64,000 nt of DNA. It comes from Actinomycetota bacterium. GTDB lineage: Bacteria; Actinomycetota; Acidimicrobiia; Acidimicrobiales; Ilumatobacteraceae. The position numbers and the translations under genes are program-made. The DNA lies in contig VGAC01000004.1 in assembly GCA_016870865.1 (NCBI GenBank), positions 62,001 to 126,000 of the forward strand, read 5' to 3'. Each line of letters opens with the position of its first letter. Position 1 is the first letter of the stretch. The notes under the pieces were generated by a model that was not told the origin of the DNA, did no database searches, and worked only from the letters and a program-made list of their open reading frames with translations. Of the stretch, positions 35,922 to 44,342 are shown one piece after another.

Positions 35922-37276
35922 CGAGCGTCATGTGGTTTCGCCGCGACCTTCGCGGCCATGACAACGAGGCGCTCGCGGCCGCCTGTGCCGACGGACCATG
36001 TGTGCCGCTGTTCGTGCTCGACCCTGTGTTCCTCGAACGAGCAGGCCCAGCACGGCTCTGGTTCTTGTTCGGTGCCCTGGAGTCGTTGAACGACACCCTC
36101 GGGGGAACGCTCGTCGTGCGTGCGGGCGACCCGGTCGAGGTTGTGCCCGCCGTGGCGCACGAGGCGGCGGCCGAGGCTGTGTACGTCGCCAAGGACTTCG
36201 CCCCGTACGGTCGGCGTCGCGACATGGCCGTCGCCGCGGTGCTGAAAAAGTCGGGCGTACGTCTGGGCGGTGTCGGCAGTCCGTATGCCGTCGAGCCGGG
36301 CTCGGTGACCAAGGACGACGGTTCGCCCTACGCGGTCTTCACGCCCTTCTACAAGCGGTGGTCACCCCTTCTCACGCCTCTCGGCGAAAGCGACCCGCTA
36401 CACAGCCTGCTCGTGGCTCCCGGAGCGGTTCGGACCCAACCGCTACCGCCACGACCGAAACTCGACGTCGAATTGCCCACGCCCACCGAAACCGCGGCAC
36501 ACGAGCGCTGGGAATGGTTCGCCGACAATGCACTGAGCGGTTACTACGAAAAGCGCAACACGCCTGGTATCGACGGCACGTCGAAGCTGTCGATGTACCT
36601 GCGCTTCGGTTTGTTGCATCCCAAGCAGTTGATCGCCGATCTCGTCATCGACGGCACGAAAGCCACGAAAGACCACGAACACTTCCGTTCGGAACTGTGT
36701 TGGCGCGAGTTCTATGCAGACGTCTTGTTCCACCAGCCGAACACGGCCTGGGAGAACCTGCAGTCGAAGATGGTGGCGATGCGCGTCGACACCGACGGGC
36801 GGGCAAAGGCCCGCTTCGAGAAGTGGTGCCGGGGAGAAACCGGCTATCCGATCGTGGATGCGGGAATGCGTCAGTTGCTGCGCACGGGGTGGATGCACAA
36901 TCGCATGCGCATGATCACCGCAAGTTTTCTCGTGAAGGACCTGCACCTGCCGTGGCAGTGGGGTGCACGCCACTTCATGCGGCACCTTGTCGACGGCGAC
37001 ATCGCCTCGAACAACCATGGATGGCAGTGGACCGCGGGCACGGGTACCGACGCCGCACCATATTTCCGAATTTTCAACCCGCAGAGTCAGTCCGAGAAGT
37101 TCGACCCGAACGGCACCTACATCCGAGAGTTCGTGCCCGAACTGGCCGACTGTCCAACCAGACAGATCCACTTTCCCGGTGCGGGTGGTTTCGCGGGTTA
37201 CGCGACGCCGATGGTCGATCATTCCGTCGAGCGCGAAGAGAGCCTCGCCCGCTACAAGGCGGTGTCCGGCAAGTAG
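35918..37276 (+). CDS. phr: deoxyribodipyrimidine photolyase, class I
   Basis: Light-driven repair enzyme for cyclobutane pyrimidine dimers, 452 residues, from ATG 35918 overlapping the MFS stop. The N-terminal antenna domain begins MTSVMWFRRDLRGHDN. The C-terminal FAD domain (from about residue 190) has SKLSMYLRFGLLHPKQ, ELCWREFYADVLFHQP, TGYPIVDAGMRQLLRTGWMHNRMRMITASFL and NHGWQWTAGTGTDAAPYFRIFNPQSQSEKFDP, which includes the conserved Trp and Asn residues around the flavin. The antenna cofactor cannot be told. A cryptochrome role is less likely because the CPD photolyase residues are intact. Confidence 0.95.
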   Translation: MTSVMWFRRDLRGHDNEALAAACADGPCVPLFVLDPVFLERAGPARLWFLFGALESLNDTLGGTLVVRAGDPVEVVPAVAHEAAAEAVYVAKDFAPYGRRRDMAVAAVLKKSGVRLGGVGSPYAVEPGSVTKDDGSPYAVFTPFYKRWSPLLTPLGESDPLHSLLVAPGAVRTQPLPPRPKLDVELPTPTETAAHERWEWFADNALSGYYEKRNTPGIDGTSKLSMYLRFGLLHPKQLIADLVIDGTKATKDHEHFRSELCWREFYADVLFHQPNTAWENLQSKMVAMRVDTDGRAKARFEKWCRGETGYPIVDAGMRQLLRTGWMHNRMRMITASFLVKDLHLPWQWGARHFMRHLVDGDIASNNHGWQWTAGTGTDAAPYFRIFNPQSQSEKFDPNGTYIREFVPELADCPTRQIHFPGAGGFAGYATPMVDHSVEREESLARYKAVSGK

Positions 37277-37289
37277 CCTGACATTCGGC

Positions 37290-38291
37290 ATGTTGGACGA
37301 GCGCAAGACCGCAATTCTCCGCGCAGTCGTGCAGGAGTACATCGCCACGGGCCAGCCCGTGGGCTCCGCCCACGTAGCGGCCGTCGCGGGCGTCAAGATG
37401 TCGCCCGCGACCGTGCGCAACGACATGGTGATCCTCGAACAAGACGGTTACCTCGCACAACCGCACACATCCGCGGGTCGAATCCCGACCGACAAGGGCT
37501 ACCGCTTTTTCGTCGATGCCCTGGAACTCTCCGGCAGGCCGAACAAGGTCACCGCCGAGCGCGTCGGCTCGTTCTTCACCCACGCGACGGGTCGTCTCGA
37601 AGAGTTGTTGCAGCGAACCTCGGGTCTCCTCACCGACATGACCAAGTACGCAGCCCTCGTCGTTGGTTCGAGTGGTCAAGCCGCGACTGTGCGCAGCGTG
37701 CAGGTGGTTCGCCTGTCGCCGCGGATGGCGACCGTCGTTGCGGTGCTGTCCAACGGTGTGGTGCAAAGCGAGTCGTTCGACATAAACGAAACGGTCTCCG
37801 ACGTCCAGGTGTCAGCCGCGAGTGCACACCTCAACGCCGCGGCATTCGGACACACCTTCGGGCAGGTGCATCTCGCACCGACCGGTGACGGGGGAGTCGA
37901 CAAAGTGTGTACCGAAGCACTCGGTCTCCTGGAACCGCATCAAAGCGATGCGAGTGTGATCGTCGGTGGTGCGGCTGCCATGGCGCAGGCATTCGACGCG
38001 GTCGACGTCGTGCGTTCGGTGCTCACGGCCCTCGAACAGCAGTACGTCGTGGTCTCGTTGATAAAAGACGTGGTTGACCGCGGTCTTACGGTTGCGATCG
38101 GCAGTGAGCACGGCGTCGAACCGCTGTCGGCGTGTTCTGTTGTCCTGGCACCCGTCATCGCCGACGGTGAGAAGTTGGGCACGGTGGGCGTGCTCGGTCC
38201 GACCCGCATGAACTATCCCCAGGCGCTTGCCACCGTCGAGGCGGTCAGCACTCAACTCGGTCGCCGCCTCAGCGAAGCCGGCCAGGTCTGA
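37290..38291 (+). CDS. hrcA: heat-inducible transcription repressor HrcA
   Basis: HrcA represses class I heat-shock genes by binding CIRCE elements and is kept active by GroEL. The protein has 333 residues from ATG 37290. The winged helix at residues 1-75 begins MLDERKTAILRAVVQEYIATGQPVGS and contains SPATVRNDMVILEQDGYLAQPHTSAGRIPTDKGYR. The GAF-like and dimerisation parts follow. I did not see a CIRCE repeat (TTAGCACTC-N9-GAGTGCTAA) in the flanking sequence, so its targets lie elsewhere. dnaJ starts 17 bases downstream. A TAGCCT sequence nine bases before the ATG could be a -10. Confidence 0.95.
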   Translation: MLDERKTAILRAVVQEYIATGQPVGSAHVAAVAGVKMSPATVRNDMVILEQDGYLAQPHTSAGRIPTDKGYRFFVDALELSGRPNKVTAERVGSFFTHATGRLEELLQRTSGLLTDMTKYAALVVGSSGQAATVRSVQVVRLSPRMATVVAVLSNGVVQSESFDINETVSDVQVSAASAHLNAAAFGHTFGQVHLAPTGDGGVDKVCTEALGLLEPHQSDASVIVGGAAAMAQAFDAVDVVRSVLTALEQQYVVVSLIKDVVDRGLTVAIGSEHGVEPLSACSVVLAPVIADGEKLGTVGVLGPTRMNYPQALATVEAVSTQLGRRLSEAGQV

Positions 38292-38308
38292 CCGCCGGAG
38301 CCCTGACC

Positions 38309-39436
38309 ATGGCCGACTTCTACGAGATCCTTGGTGTGGGGCGTGACGCGTCGGCCGACGAGGTCAAGCGCGCGTACCGTAAACGGGCCCGTGAACTGCA
38401 TCCCGACACCAAACCCGACGACCCGGGTGCCGAGGAGAAATTCAAGGAACTCAGCCGCGCCTACGAAGTGCTGTCCGACCCGCAGCAGCGTGCGAACTAC
38501 GACCGCTTCGGCGAAGCAGGCGTCGGCGCCGCCGGTGCCGGGGACCCCTTCGGTGGCGGGGGACTAGGCGACATATTCGACGCCTTCTTCGGTGGCAACT
38601 CGCCGTTCGGTGGTGGCTTCGGTGGGCGCGGGCCGGCGGGACCGCCACGCGGCCAGGACATCGAAACGATTGCCGACATCACCTTCGAGAACGCGGTGTT
38701 CGGCGGCACGGTTCCCGTCACGTTGAAGACCGCGCTCAAGTGTGAGGACTGCGGTGGAACGGGTGCCGCTTCGGGCACCAAGCCCGTTAGCTGTGTGGAC
38801 TGTCAAGGAACGGGACAGGTTCGTCGGGTGCGTCAGAGTCTGCTCGGCCAGATGGTGACGGCAAGCCCTTGTCAGCGTTGCGGCGGCCTCGGCCAGGTCA
38901 TTGCCACGCCATGCGCGACGTGTCGCGGTGACGGACGCGTTGTCGACACTGCGACGTACCAGATCGACGTTCCCGCCGGCATCGACACCGGCGCAACACT
39001 GCGCCTCACCGGCCGCGGTGCGGTCGGTCCGCGCGGCGGCGGCGCGGGAGACCTCTATGTGCACGTGCGTGTGGCACCGCACCCGACGCTGCAACGCGAC
39101 GACTACGACCTCATCCATGTTCTGCGGCTCGGCATCGCCCAGGCAGCCCTTGGAACCACGGCAGCCATCGACACGCTCGAAGGCAGCGAAGAACTCAGCG
39201 TTCCCGCCGGAACCCAGCACGGCCAGGAGTTCACCCTGCGGGGCAGGGGCGTGCCGCATCTCAATGCTGGCGGGCGTCGGCGCGGCGACCTGCGCGTCGT
39301 CGCGCAGATCGACATCCCGACAAAGCTCACCGAGGACGAAGCGAAGTTGTTGCGCCAGTTCGCCGAACTACGCGGTGACGCGGTGTCGGGCCCCGACAAG
39401 GGACTGAAGTCGCGCATCAAGTCGGCGTTTTCGTGA
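38309..39436 (+). CDS. dnaJ: chaperone DnaJ
   Basis: Hsp40 co-chaperone of DnaK, 375 residues. The J domain (residues 1-70) has the catalytic HPD in ARELHPDTKPDD. A glycine/phenylalanine-rich stretch runs from about 75 to 115. The zinc domain has four repeats: CEDCGGTG, CVDCQGTG, CQRCGGLG and CATCRGDG. The substrate-binding C-terminal domains follow, with GRGAVGPRGGGAGDLYVHVRV. Actinobacteria often carry two DnaJ proteins; this one is next to hrcA and not to dnaK-grpE. Its stop overlaps the rsmE GTG start. Confidence 0.96.
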   Translation: MADFYEILGVGRDASADEVKRAYRKRARELHPDTKPDDPGAEEKFKELSRAYEVLSDPQQRANYDRFGEAGVGAAGAGDPFGGGGLGDIFDAFFGGNSPFGGGFGGRGPAGPPRGQDIETIADITFENAVFGGTVPVTLKTALKCEDCGGTGAASGTKPVSCVDCQGTGQVRRVRQSLLGQMVTASPCQRCGGLGQVIATPCATCRGDGRVVDTATYQIDVPAGIDTGATLRLTGRGAVGPRGGGAGDLYVHVRVAPHPTLQRDDYDLIHVLRLGIAQAALGTTAAIDTLEGSEELSVPAGTQHGQEFTLRGRGVPHLNAGGRRRGDLRVVAQIDIPTKLTEDEAKLLRQFAELRGDAVSGPDKGLKSRIKSAFS

Positions 39437-40101
39437 ATCCGGTTCTGCGCGGTTCGGCGGCACACGTCATCGTCGAGGATCTCGACTTGCCCCGCCTCGA
39501 GGCACCCGATGCACACCATCTCTTCCGCGTGTTGCGCCTGCATGACGGCGCAGTCGTCACCGCCACGAACGGCCGTGGATCGTGGCGCGAATGCCGGGCG
39601 CGCGGGCGCGAGGAGATCGAACCCGCGGGCGACATCAGGCACGAATCCGCCCCACCGCTTCCCCTCGGTGTGGCATTCGTTCCGGTGAAGGCAGAGAAGC
39701 CCGAAAACACCATTCGCCAATTGGTCGAGGTTGGAGTCGACGAAATCTTCGTCGTCGCACCGACCAAGCGCGCCGTTGCCGGTGCACGCGACCGTCTCAA
39801 CGACCGCGCGGGCCGCATCGTCCGCGAGGCCTGCATGCAGAGTCGACGCGTTTTCCTGCCCGCCGTACATCTGGGGATTCCGCTCGTCGACGTCGTCGCT
39901 TTGTCGGGCGCCGCGGTCGCCGACCCCGATGGCATCCCGCCGTCCGCAGCGAACCGGCTGGTGATCGTGGGTCCCGAGGGTGGTTTCGACGACGGTGAAA
40001 TCCCGACGTCGGTCGCCCGCGTCAACATCGGCCCCGCAATTCTGCGTGCCCAAACTGCGGCGTTGGTAGCGGGCGCACGCCTCGTTGGTCTCCACAAATG
40101 A
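39433..40101 (+). CDS. rsmE: 16S rRNA m3U1498 methyltransferase
   Basis: SPOUT-fold methyltransferase that methylates U1498 of 16S rRNA, 222 residues, from GTG 39433 overlapping the dnaJ stop (GTGA). The N-terminal PUA-like domain reads HVIVEDLDLPRLEAPDAHHLFRVLRLHDGAVVTATNG. The SPOUT domain shows PLPLGVAFVPVKAEKPENTIRQLVEVGVDEI, IVREACMQSRRVFLPAV, and the cofactor-knot motif VIVGPEGGFDDGEI with IGPAILRAQTAALVAG. The family is about 240 residues, so this is slightly short. Coupling to dnaJ is common in bacteria. Confidence 0.93.
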   Translation: MNPVLRGSAAHVIVEDLDLPRLEAPDAHHLFRVLRLHDGAVVTATNGRGSWRECRARGREEIEPAGDIRHESAPPLPLGVAFVPVKAEKPENTIRQLVEVGVDEIFVVAPTKRAVAGARDRLNDRAGRIVREACMQSRRVFLPAVHLGIPLVDVVALSGAAVADPDGIPPSAANRLVIVGPEGGFDDGEIPTSVARVNIGPAILRAQTAALVAGARLVGLHK

Positions 40102-40113
40102 CGGTGGGTTCTC

Positions 40114-40626
40114 ATGGCTGAGGGTGACTTCGACGAATCCCCGTACTCGCGTCTCGTGGGTGAGCGGCTGCGCGCGATCCGGCGCCAGAAGAAGCTGTCG
40201 CTCAACGAAGTCGAAGCGCGGACCAACGACGAATTCCGCGCGTCGGTGCTCGGTGCGTACGAACGTGGCGAACGAGTCATCTCCGTGCCACGCCTCGAGC
40301 GCCTGGCGCGCTTCTACGGGGTCTCCGTGGACCAGTTGCTGCCACGCGATCCGCTCGCGGTCGAAGGCAACCAGCCCGGTGCCACGGGTCCGACGAAGAT
40401 CCGCATCGACGTGGCGAAACTTGCGGCGCACCCCGAGGAAAAGTTCCGCATGCTCGAGCGTTTCCTGCGGATGATCCAGGTGCAACGCCAGGACTTCAAC
40501 GGCAAGGTCATCACCGTGCGGGCCCACGACACGAGGGCAATTGCCGTCATGCTCGACGTCCCCGTCGACGAAGTCGCCGCCGAGCTTGCAGGGCTCGGTC
40601 TCATCTTCGTGCCCCCCACAGCATGA
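40114..40626 (+). CDS. BldD-like XRE regulator with cyclic-di-GMP signature
   Basis: Protein of 170 residues resembling Streptomyces BldD. The N-terminal HTH (residues 10-70) reads SRLVGERLRAIRRQKKLSLNEVEARTN and SVLGAYERGERVISVPRLERLARFYGVSVDQLLP. The C-terminal domain (about 100-170) has QRQDFNGKVITVRAHDTRAI. BldD binds cyclic-di-GMP through RGD-x8-RQDD; here the equivalent is RQD-x8-RAHD, so both Arg-x-Asp and Arg-x-x-Asp pairs and the spacing are kept, while Gly is replaced by Gln. Binding is therefore likely but not certain. It follows rsmE by 12 bases and overlaps hemW. In Streptomyces BldD represses developmental genes, including whiG. Confidence 0.82.
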   Translation: MAEGDFDESPYSRLVGERLRAIRRQKKLSLNEVEARTNDEFRASVLGAYERGERVISVPRLERLARFYGVSVDQLLPRDPLAVEGNQPGATGPTKIRIDVAKLAAHPEEKFRMLERFLRMIQVQRQDFNGKVITVRAHDTRAIAVMLDVPVDEVAAELAGLGLIFVPPTA

Positions 40627-41720
40627 AGACACCACCACCCGCCGGATTCGGTGTCTACATCCACGTGCCGTTCTGCGCGCGCAAGTGTGACTATTGCGCC
40701 TTTGCGACCTGGGACGACAAGGCGGGCCAGATCGACGCCTACATGACGGCACTGGTCGCCGAGGTGCGGCGTGCAACCGACGCGGGGATGCCGCTCGCCG
40801 AGACCGTTTTCGTCGGCGGGGGAACGCCGTCGCTCGTTCCGGGTGACGCTCTCGCCCGGGTCATCACAGCCGTACGGAGATCGCCCGACGCAGAGGTGAC
40901 GGTCGAGTGCAACCCCGACAACGTCACCGAATCGTTGCTGCGCACTTACCGCGACGCCGGCGTGAACCGCATCAGTCTCGGTGTCCAGTCGATGGTTCCC
41001 CGCGTGCTCGCCGCGCTCGGTCGCCAACACAACCCCGACAACGTCGTGGCCGCGGTCGATGCGATTCGCGGCGTGGGAATCCCCACGTTCAATCTCGATC
41101 TCATCTACGGCGCTCACGGCGAAACACCCCACGATTGGCAGACGACCCTGCACCGTGCACTTGCATTGTCACCACCACACGTGTCTGCATACGCGCTCAC
41201 CGTCGAAGCGGGAACACCCCTCGCCGCCGACGACGCGCGCCACCCCGACGACGACGACCAGGCCGACAAGTACCCGATGGCCGACGCGGCCTTCGAAGAC
41301 GCGGGTCTTGCCAACTACGAGATCTCGAACTGGGCCGTGCCCGGTCACGAGAGCCGGCACAACAGGCTGTACTGGACACAGGCCGACTACCGCGGCTTCG
41401 GGTGTGCCGCACATTCGCACGCTGCGGGTCGTCGTTGGTGGAACGTTCGTACACCCGAGCGCTACGTCGACCTCGTCAACACCGGCCGGTCGACGCAGGC
41501 CGCGTTCGAAGAACTCACGACCCAGCAGATTGCCGCCGAGCGCCTGCAATTGACGATCCGCTGCCGCCAAGGCGCTGCGCTGGCAGACATCGCGCCCGAC
41601 AAACACAATGAGATCGACGAAATGGCCGCCGGTGGACTCTTGGCGGTCGTCGACGACCGGGTCGTGCTGACGCCGCGGGGGAGACTGCTCGCCAATGCGG
41701 TTACTCTTCGCCTGACATGA
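40623..41720 (+). CDS. hemW: HemW-like radical SAM haem chaperone
   Basis: Radical SAM protein of 365 residues (formerly annotated as oxygen-independent coproporphyrinogen oxidase-like). The [4Fe-4S] motif CARKCDYCAFATW is at about residue 18, with the HemW-type IHVPFC lead. Other parts are TVFVGGGTPSLVP, VTVECNPDNV, RISLGVQSM, and FNLDLIYGAHGETPHDWQTTL. The C-terminal HemN_C-like region ends LFRLT-like AVTLRLT. HemW passes haem to proteins such as respiratory enzymes, and is not HemN. The start overlaps the BldD-like gene stop by four bases, and the stop overlaps the next start, so three genes are coupled. Confidence 0.92.
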   Translation: MKTPPPAGFGVYIHVPFCARKCDYCAFATWDDKAGQIDAYMTALVAEVRRATDAGMPLAETVFVGGGTPSLVPGDALARVITAVRRSPDAEVTVECNPDNVTESLLRTYRDAGVNRISLGVQSMVPRVLAALGRQHNPDNVVAAVDAIRGVGIPTFNLDLIYGAHGETPHDWQTTLHRALALSPPHVSAYALTVEAGTPLAADDARHPDDDDQADKYPMADAAFEDAGLANYEISNWAVPGHESRHNRLYWTQADYRGFGCAAHSHAAGRRWWNVRTPERYVDLVNTGRSTQAAFEELTTQQIAAERLQLTIRCRQGAALADIAPDKHNEIDEMAAGGLLAVVDDRVVLTPRGRLLANAVTLRLT

Positions 41721-42181
41721 CGAACGCGATCTATCTCGTGCGCCACGCCAAGGCCGGCAGTCGCGCGGCGTGGGGAGAGGATGACGCGCTGCGACCCCTC
41801 GTCGACGAGGGCAGGCAACAGGCTTGTCTCGTCGCGGCGCGTCTCGCGCCGTTGCATCCACCGCGTCTGGTGTCGAGTCCGTTTCTACGCTGCCGCCAAA
41901 CGCTCGAACCACTCGCGGAGATGACATCCCTCGCGGTCGAGAGCGTCGATGCCCTGCGCGAGGGGGTCGACACCGACACCGCCCTCACGTTTCTCGAGGC
42001 TCTGGCGGACGGCGCGGTGGCATGCAGCCACGGCGACGTCATCCCCGCGGTCTTGAAGCGCCTCGAATGGTACGGCCTCGACATCGTCGACTGGCCCGAC
42101 ACACGCAAGGGCTCGGTCTGTCGTCTCGAGCGACTCGAAGGCCGCTTCGTGCGCGCCCATTTCTCCGCGCCGCCCCGCTGA
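41717..42181 (+). CDS. SixA-like histidine phosphatase
   Basis: Small histidine phosphatase of 154 residues, related to SixA (phosphohistidine phosphatase of histidine kinases) and to the C-terminal domain of the MutT1 proteins of mycobacteria. The catalytic histidine is in AIYLVRHAKAG near residue 10, the arginine in SSPFLRCRQTL and the second histidine in ACSHGDVIPAVL. Two features, the short length and DDALRPLVDEGRQQA, fit SixA-like proteins. Its start overlaps the hemW stop (ATGA). The substrate could be a phosphoprotein or a nucleotide; sequence alone does not tell. Confidence 0.82.
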   Translation: MTNAIYLVRHAKAGSRAAWGEDDALRPLVDEGRQQACLVAARLAPLHPPRLVSSPFLRCRQTLEPLAEMTSLAVESVDALREGVDTDTALTFLEALADGAVACSHGDVIPAVLKRLEWYGLDIVDWPDTRKGSVCRLERLEGRFVRAHFSAPPR

Positions 42182-42198
42182 ACTTTCTCGACCTCCGC

Positions 42199-42204
42199 TA
42201 TGCT
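42199..42204 (+). promoter_or_regulatory. possible -10 of the tRNA-Val gene
   Basis: TATGCT, a near match to TATAAT, ends 16 bases before the mature tRNA 5' end. The start site would fall near 42211. A -35 is not convincing. It lies in the gap after the SixA-like gene. Confidence 0.4.
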
Positions 42205-42220
42205 CCGCATTGCCTTTTCA

Positions 42221-42294
42221 GGGCGCGTAGCTCAGTTGGTTAGAGCGCTACCATGACACGGTAGAGGTCCCGGGTTCGAGTCCCGTCGTGCCCA
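42221..42294 (+). tRNA. tRNA-Val, anticodon GAC
   Basis: A 74-base cloverleaf. Acceptor stem GGGCGCG (42221-42227) pairs with CGTGCCC (42287-42293), with one G-U pair, and discriminator A at 42294. The D arm is GCTC-AGTTGGTTA-GAGC. The anticodon stem is CTACC and GGTAG around the loop ATGACAC, placing U33 before GAC, which reads GUC/GUU valine codons. The T loop is TTCGAGT with stem CCGGG and CCCGT, which leaves one C-T mismatch at the base of the stem. No CCA is encoded. It is the only tRNA gene found. Confidence 0.93.
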
Positions 42295-42336
42295 CAAAAC
42301 GCGGTTGGGGAATCGCGTATGACTGGGGGAAACACC

Positions 42337-43206
42337 ATGGCTACCGTTCCGGTTTCTTTGTCGAAAGAGCGTCTCGGCCTCGACCTGCGCATGTATGACG
42401 GCCCCGGGCCCGTCACCAGCGACACATGGTCCTTCGGCGGGTGGAGGCTGTACTTCGTTCGTCTCGACGGTGGCCAGAAGATCGATCTCGGCCAGGAGGG
42501 TACGACTTACATCAAGGTCGTCACCGGCGCACTTGCATCACCTGCACGCATTCCCTACATCGAGGCCCGTTCACTCGCCGACACGCGCGTGACGGAGAGC
42601 GAACTCGTTGCCGGTGCCGACGGCGCGCTCGTCACGGTTCTCGTGAAAACTCCGGCCGCGCCGAACCATGTCAGATCGATGAACGACATCGCCCTCGTCG
42701 GCCCGCACGCCGACCACCTCGGATGGACGTCGTTCGGCGAACGCTTCGCCGCCTATACCGACTACTTCAACGGCCTCGATGCGGGTCTCACGCCGGGCTT
42801 CCATTTGCTTGATGCCAACGGTGACGAGATCTGTTACCTCTACCTGTGGACCGCGGGCAAGGGGGTCGACCTGTCGACGCACAACCACGGCCGTCCGCCC
42901 GGCCCCACCAGTCCGGCCTTCGCCGAGGTGCACTGGGTCGTGTCGAACGGGACCGGCACGGGCGGCATGTACGAAACCGCCGAACCCGGCGCCGCGCACC
43001 GCGACCGCCTGCCCGTGCCCGAGGGTTTCGAACACGGTCCCTTCTTCGAGTTCGACGCCAGCGGTGCACCGGTCCTGCGTGAGAACGGGGCGGTCATGTA
43101 TCCCTGGCACGGATGGCAGGGCGGCGACGACGGCCAGCCCGGCCAGGCCTACGACGTGGTGATTCCCTTCGAGATCACCGTGCCCTACGCCCGCGTCACT
43201 GCCTGA
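42337..43206 (+). CDS. unrecognised protein, probably cupin-like beta-barrel
   Basis: I do not recognise the family. From ATG 42337 (preceded by GGGGGA) the protein has 289 residues; ATG 42319 would add six. It is rich in glycine, aromatic residues and beta-type sequence, with no signal peptide or membrane segment. Two stretches look like a metal site: LSTHNHGRPP (residues about 187-196) followed by EVHWVVSNGTGTGGM, and YPWHGWQ near residue 258. The spacing of His-x-His, Glu and a later His is reminiscent of a cupin, which would make it a small metalloenzyme or sugar-binding protein. It sits alone, after the tRNA gene and convergent with an aldo/keto reductase. Confidence 0.6.
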   Translation: MATVPVSLSKERLGLDLRMYDGPGPVTSDTWSFGGWRLYFVRLDGGQKIDLGQEGTTYIKVVTGALASPARIPYIEARSLADTRVTESELVAGADGALVTVLVKTPAAPNHVRSMNDIALVGPHADHLGWTSFGERFAAYTDYFNGLDAGLTPGFHLLDANGDEICYLYLWTAGKGVDLSTHNHGRPPGPTSPAFAEVHWVVSNGTGTGGMYETAEPGAAHRDRLPVPEGFEHGPFFEFDASGAPVLRENGAVMYPWHGWQGGDDGQPGQAYDVVIPFEITVPYARVTA

Positions 43207-43208
43207 GT

Positions 43209-43264
43209 CCTGCCGGCCGGGGGCGGGCAGGGTTCGAGTCCGCTGTTGTCGAACCGAACGGTTC
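43209..43264. repeat. two hairpins in the gap between convergent genes
   Basis: CCTGCC (43209-43214) pairs with GGCAGG (43226-43231), and GAACC-GAAC-GGTTC forms a 5-bp hairpin at 43251-43264. No T-run follows either, so they are not canonical terminators, but they lie exactly where the two convergent transcripts would end. The rest of the 115-base gap shows nothing recognisable. Confidence 0.35.
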
Positions 43265-43321
43265 AGATCCCCTGCGTGCTGGGGGTGTTGGTGGCGGGGT
43301 GAATGACGGAAACTTAGATCT

Positions 43322-44317
43322 TCACCGTGCCGAGTCTCCGAAGCGGTATTCGCGGGTGAGGGCGTCGAGACGCTTGGTGAGTTCCGCGTCGAGGGGGGTC
43401 GACAGCGCGGCGACGGCATCGGCGAGTTGCTCGGGCCTGCTTGCACCGATGATCGGTGACGTGATGGCGGGTCGGGTGAACTGCCAGGCGACGGCGAGTT
43501 GTGCCATCGTCATGTTCGCTTCCGTCGCGGTGGTGCGCAGCACCTCGATCGTTTCGAACATGCGGTCGTGCCAGTAGCGCTCTTGGTAGCGGCCGGCCGT
43601 GCCGTCGCCCTGGATCGAGAAGCGGGTGCCCTCGGCGGGTGTGCCGGGGCTGTGCTTGCCCGTGAGGAAGCCGCCCGCGAGCGGGTTGTAGGGAATGATC
43701 GCGATGTTCTCCTGCTCGCAGAGGGGAAGAAGCTCGCGTTCGTTCTCGCGGAACAGCATGTTGTAACGGGGTTGGATGCTGGCGAATCGAGCCCAACCGT
43801 TCGCGTCGCTGCGGCCGAGGGCCGTGGCGAGTTGGTAGGCGAGGTAATTCGAGCAGCCGATGTAGCGGACCTTGCCCTGCTTGACGAGGTCATCGAGGGC
43901 CGCGAGTGACTCCTCGTGCGGGACCTTCGCATCGTAGAAGTGCAATTGATAGAGGTCGATGTGGTCGGTCTGCAGCCGGCGCAGCGAGGCTTCGACGGCG
44001 CGAAAGATGTTCTTGCGGCTGTTGCCCTGGTCCCACGGGTTCGGCCCTGTCGGCGCGTAGCACTTGGTCGCAAGGATGAAGTTGTCGCGTTGGCCTCTCA
44101 TCCAGCGGCCGATGATGCTCTCGGTTTCGCCGTAAGCCCCCGACATGTTGCCGATGGGGTACACGTCGGCGGTGTCGATGAACGTGAAGCCGTGTTCCTT
44201 CGCCCGGTTGAGGATTGCAACCGACAGCTCCTCGCTGCACTGGTGTCCGAAGGTCATGGTGCCGAGGCACAGCCTCGAGACCATCATTCCGGTGCGACCG
44301 AATCTCACGTGCTCCAC
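43322..44317 (-). CDS. aldo/keto reductase
   Basis: NADPH-dependent oxidoreductase with a TIM barrel, 331 residues. The catalytic tetrad is visible: Asp in FIDTADVYPIG, Tyr in the same loop, Lys in ILATKCYAPTG and His in DLYQLHFYDAKVPHEESL. Substrate and cofactor strands include GCSNYLAYQLATAL and YNPLAGGFLTGKHSPG. The C terminus has ITSPIIGASRPEQL, the NADPH-binding loop. It resembles the YajO/YhdN-type group. It is convergent with the unknown gene and divergent from the EamA transporter, 25 bases apart. The substrate is unknown. Confidence 0.9.
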   Translation of the reverse strand: MEHVRFGRTGMMVSRLCLGTMTFGHQCSEELSVAILNRAKEHGFTFIDTADVYPIGNMSGAYGETESIIGRWMRGQRDNFILATKCYAPTGPNPWDQGNSRKNIFRAVEASLRRLQTDHIDLYQLHFYDAKVPHEESLAALDDLVKQGKVRYIGCSNYLAYQLATALGRSDANGWARFASIQPRYNMLFRENERELLPLCEQENIAIIPYNPLAGGFLTGKHSPGTPAEGTRFSIQGDGTAGRYQERYWHDRMFETIEVLRTTATEANMTMAQLAVAWQFTRPAITSPIIGASRPEQLADAVAALSTPLDAELTKRLDALTREYRFGDSAR

Positions 44318-44328
44318 GGCGCTGACCG

Positions 44329-44334
44329 TAGTCT
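44329..44334 (+). promoter_or_regulatory. possible leaderless -10 of the EamA gene
   Basis: TAGTCT fits TANNNT and ends eight bases before GTG 44343, in the gap shared with the divergent aldo/keto reductase. Transcription would start at or beside the start codon. No Shine-Dalgarno is seen. Confidence 0.4.
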
Positions 44335-44342
44335 TTGGGCCC

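Noticed and set aside
43230-43241. GGGTTCGAGTCC after the unknown gene looks like a tRNA T arm.
   Set aside because: No acceptor, D or anticodon stem can be built around it.
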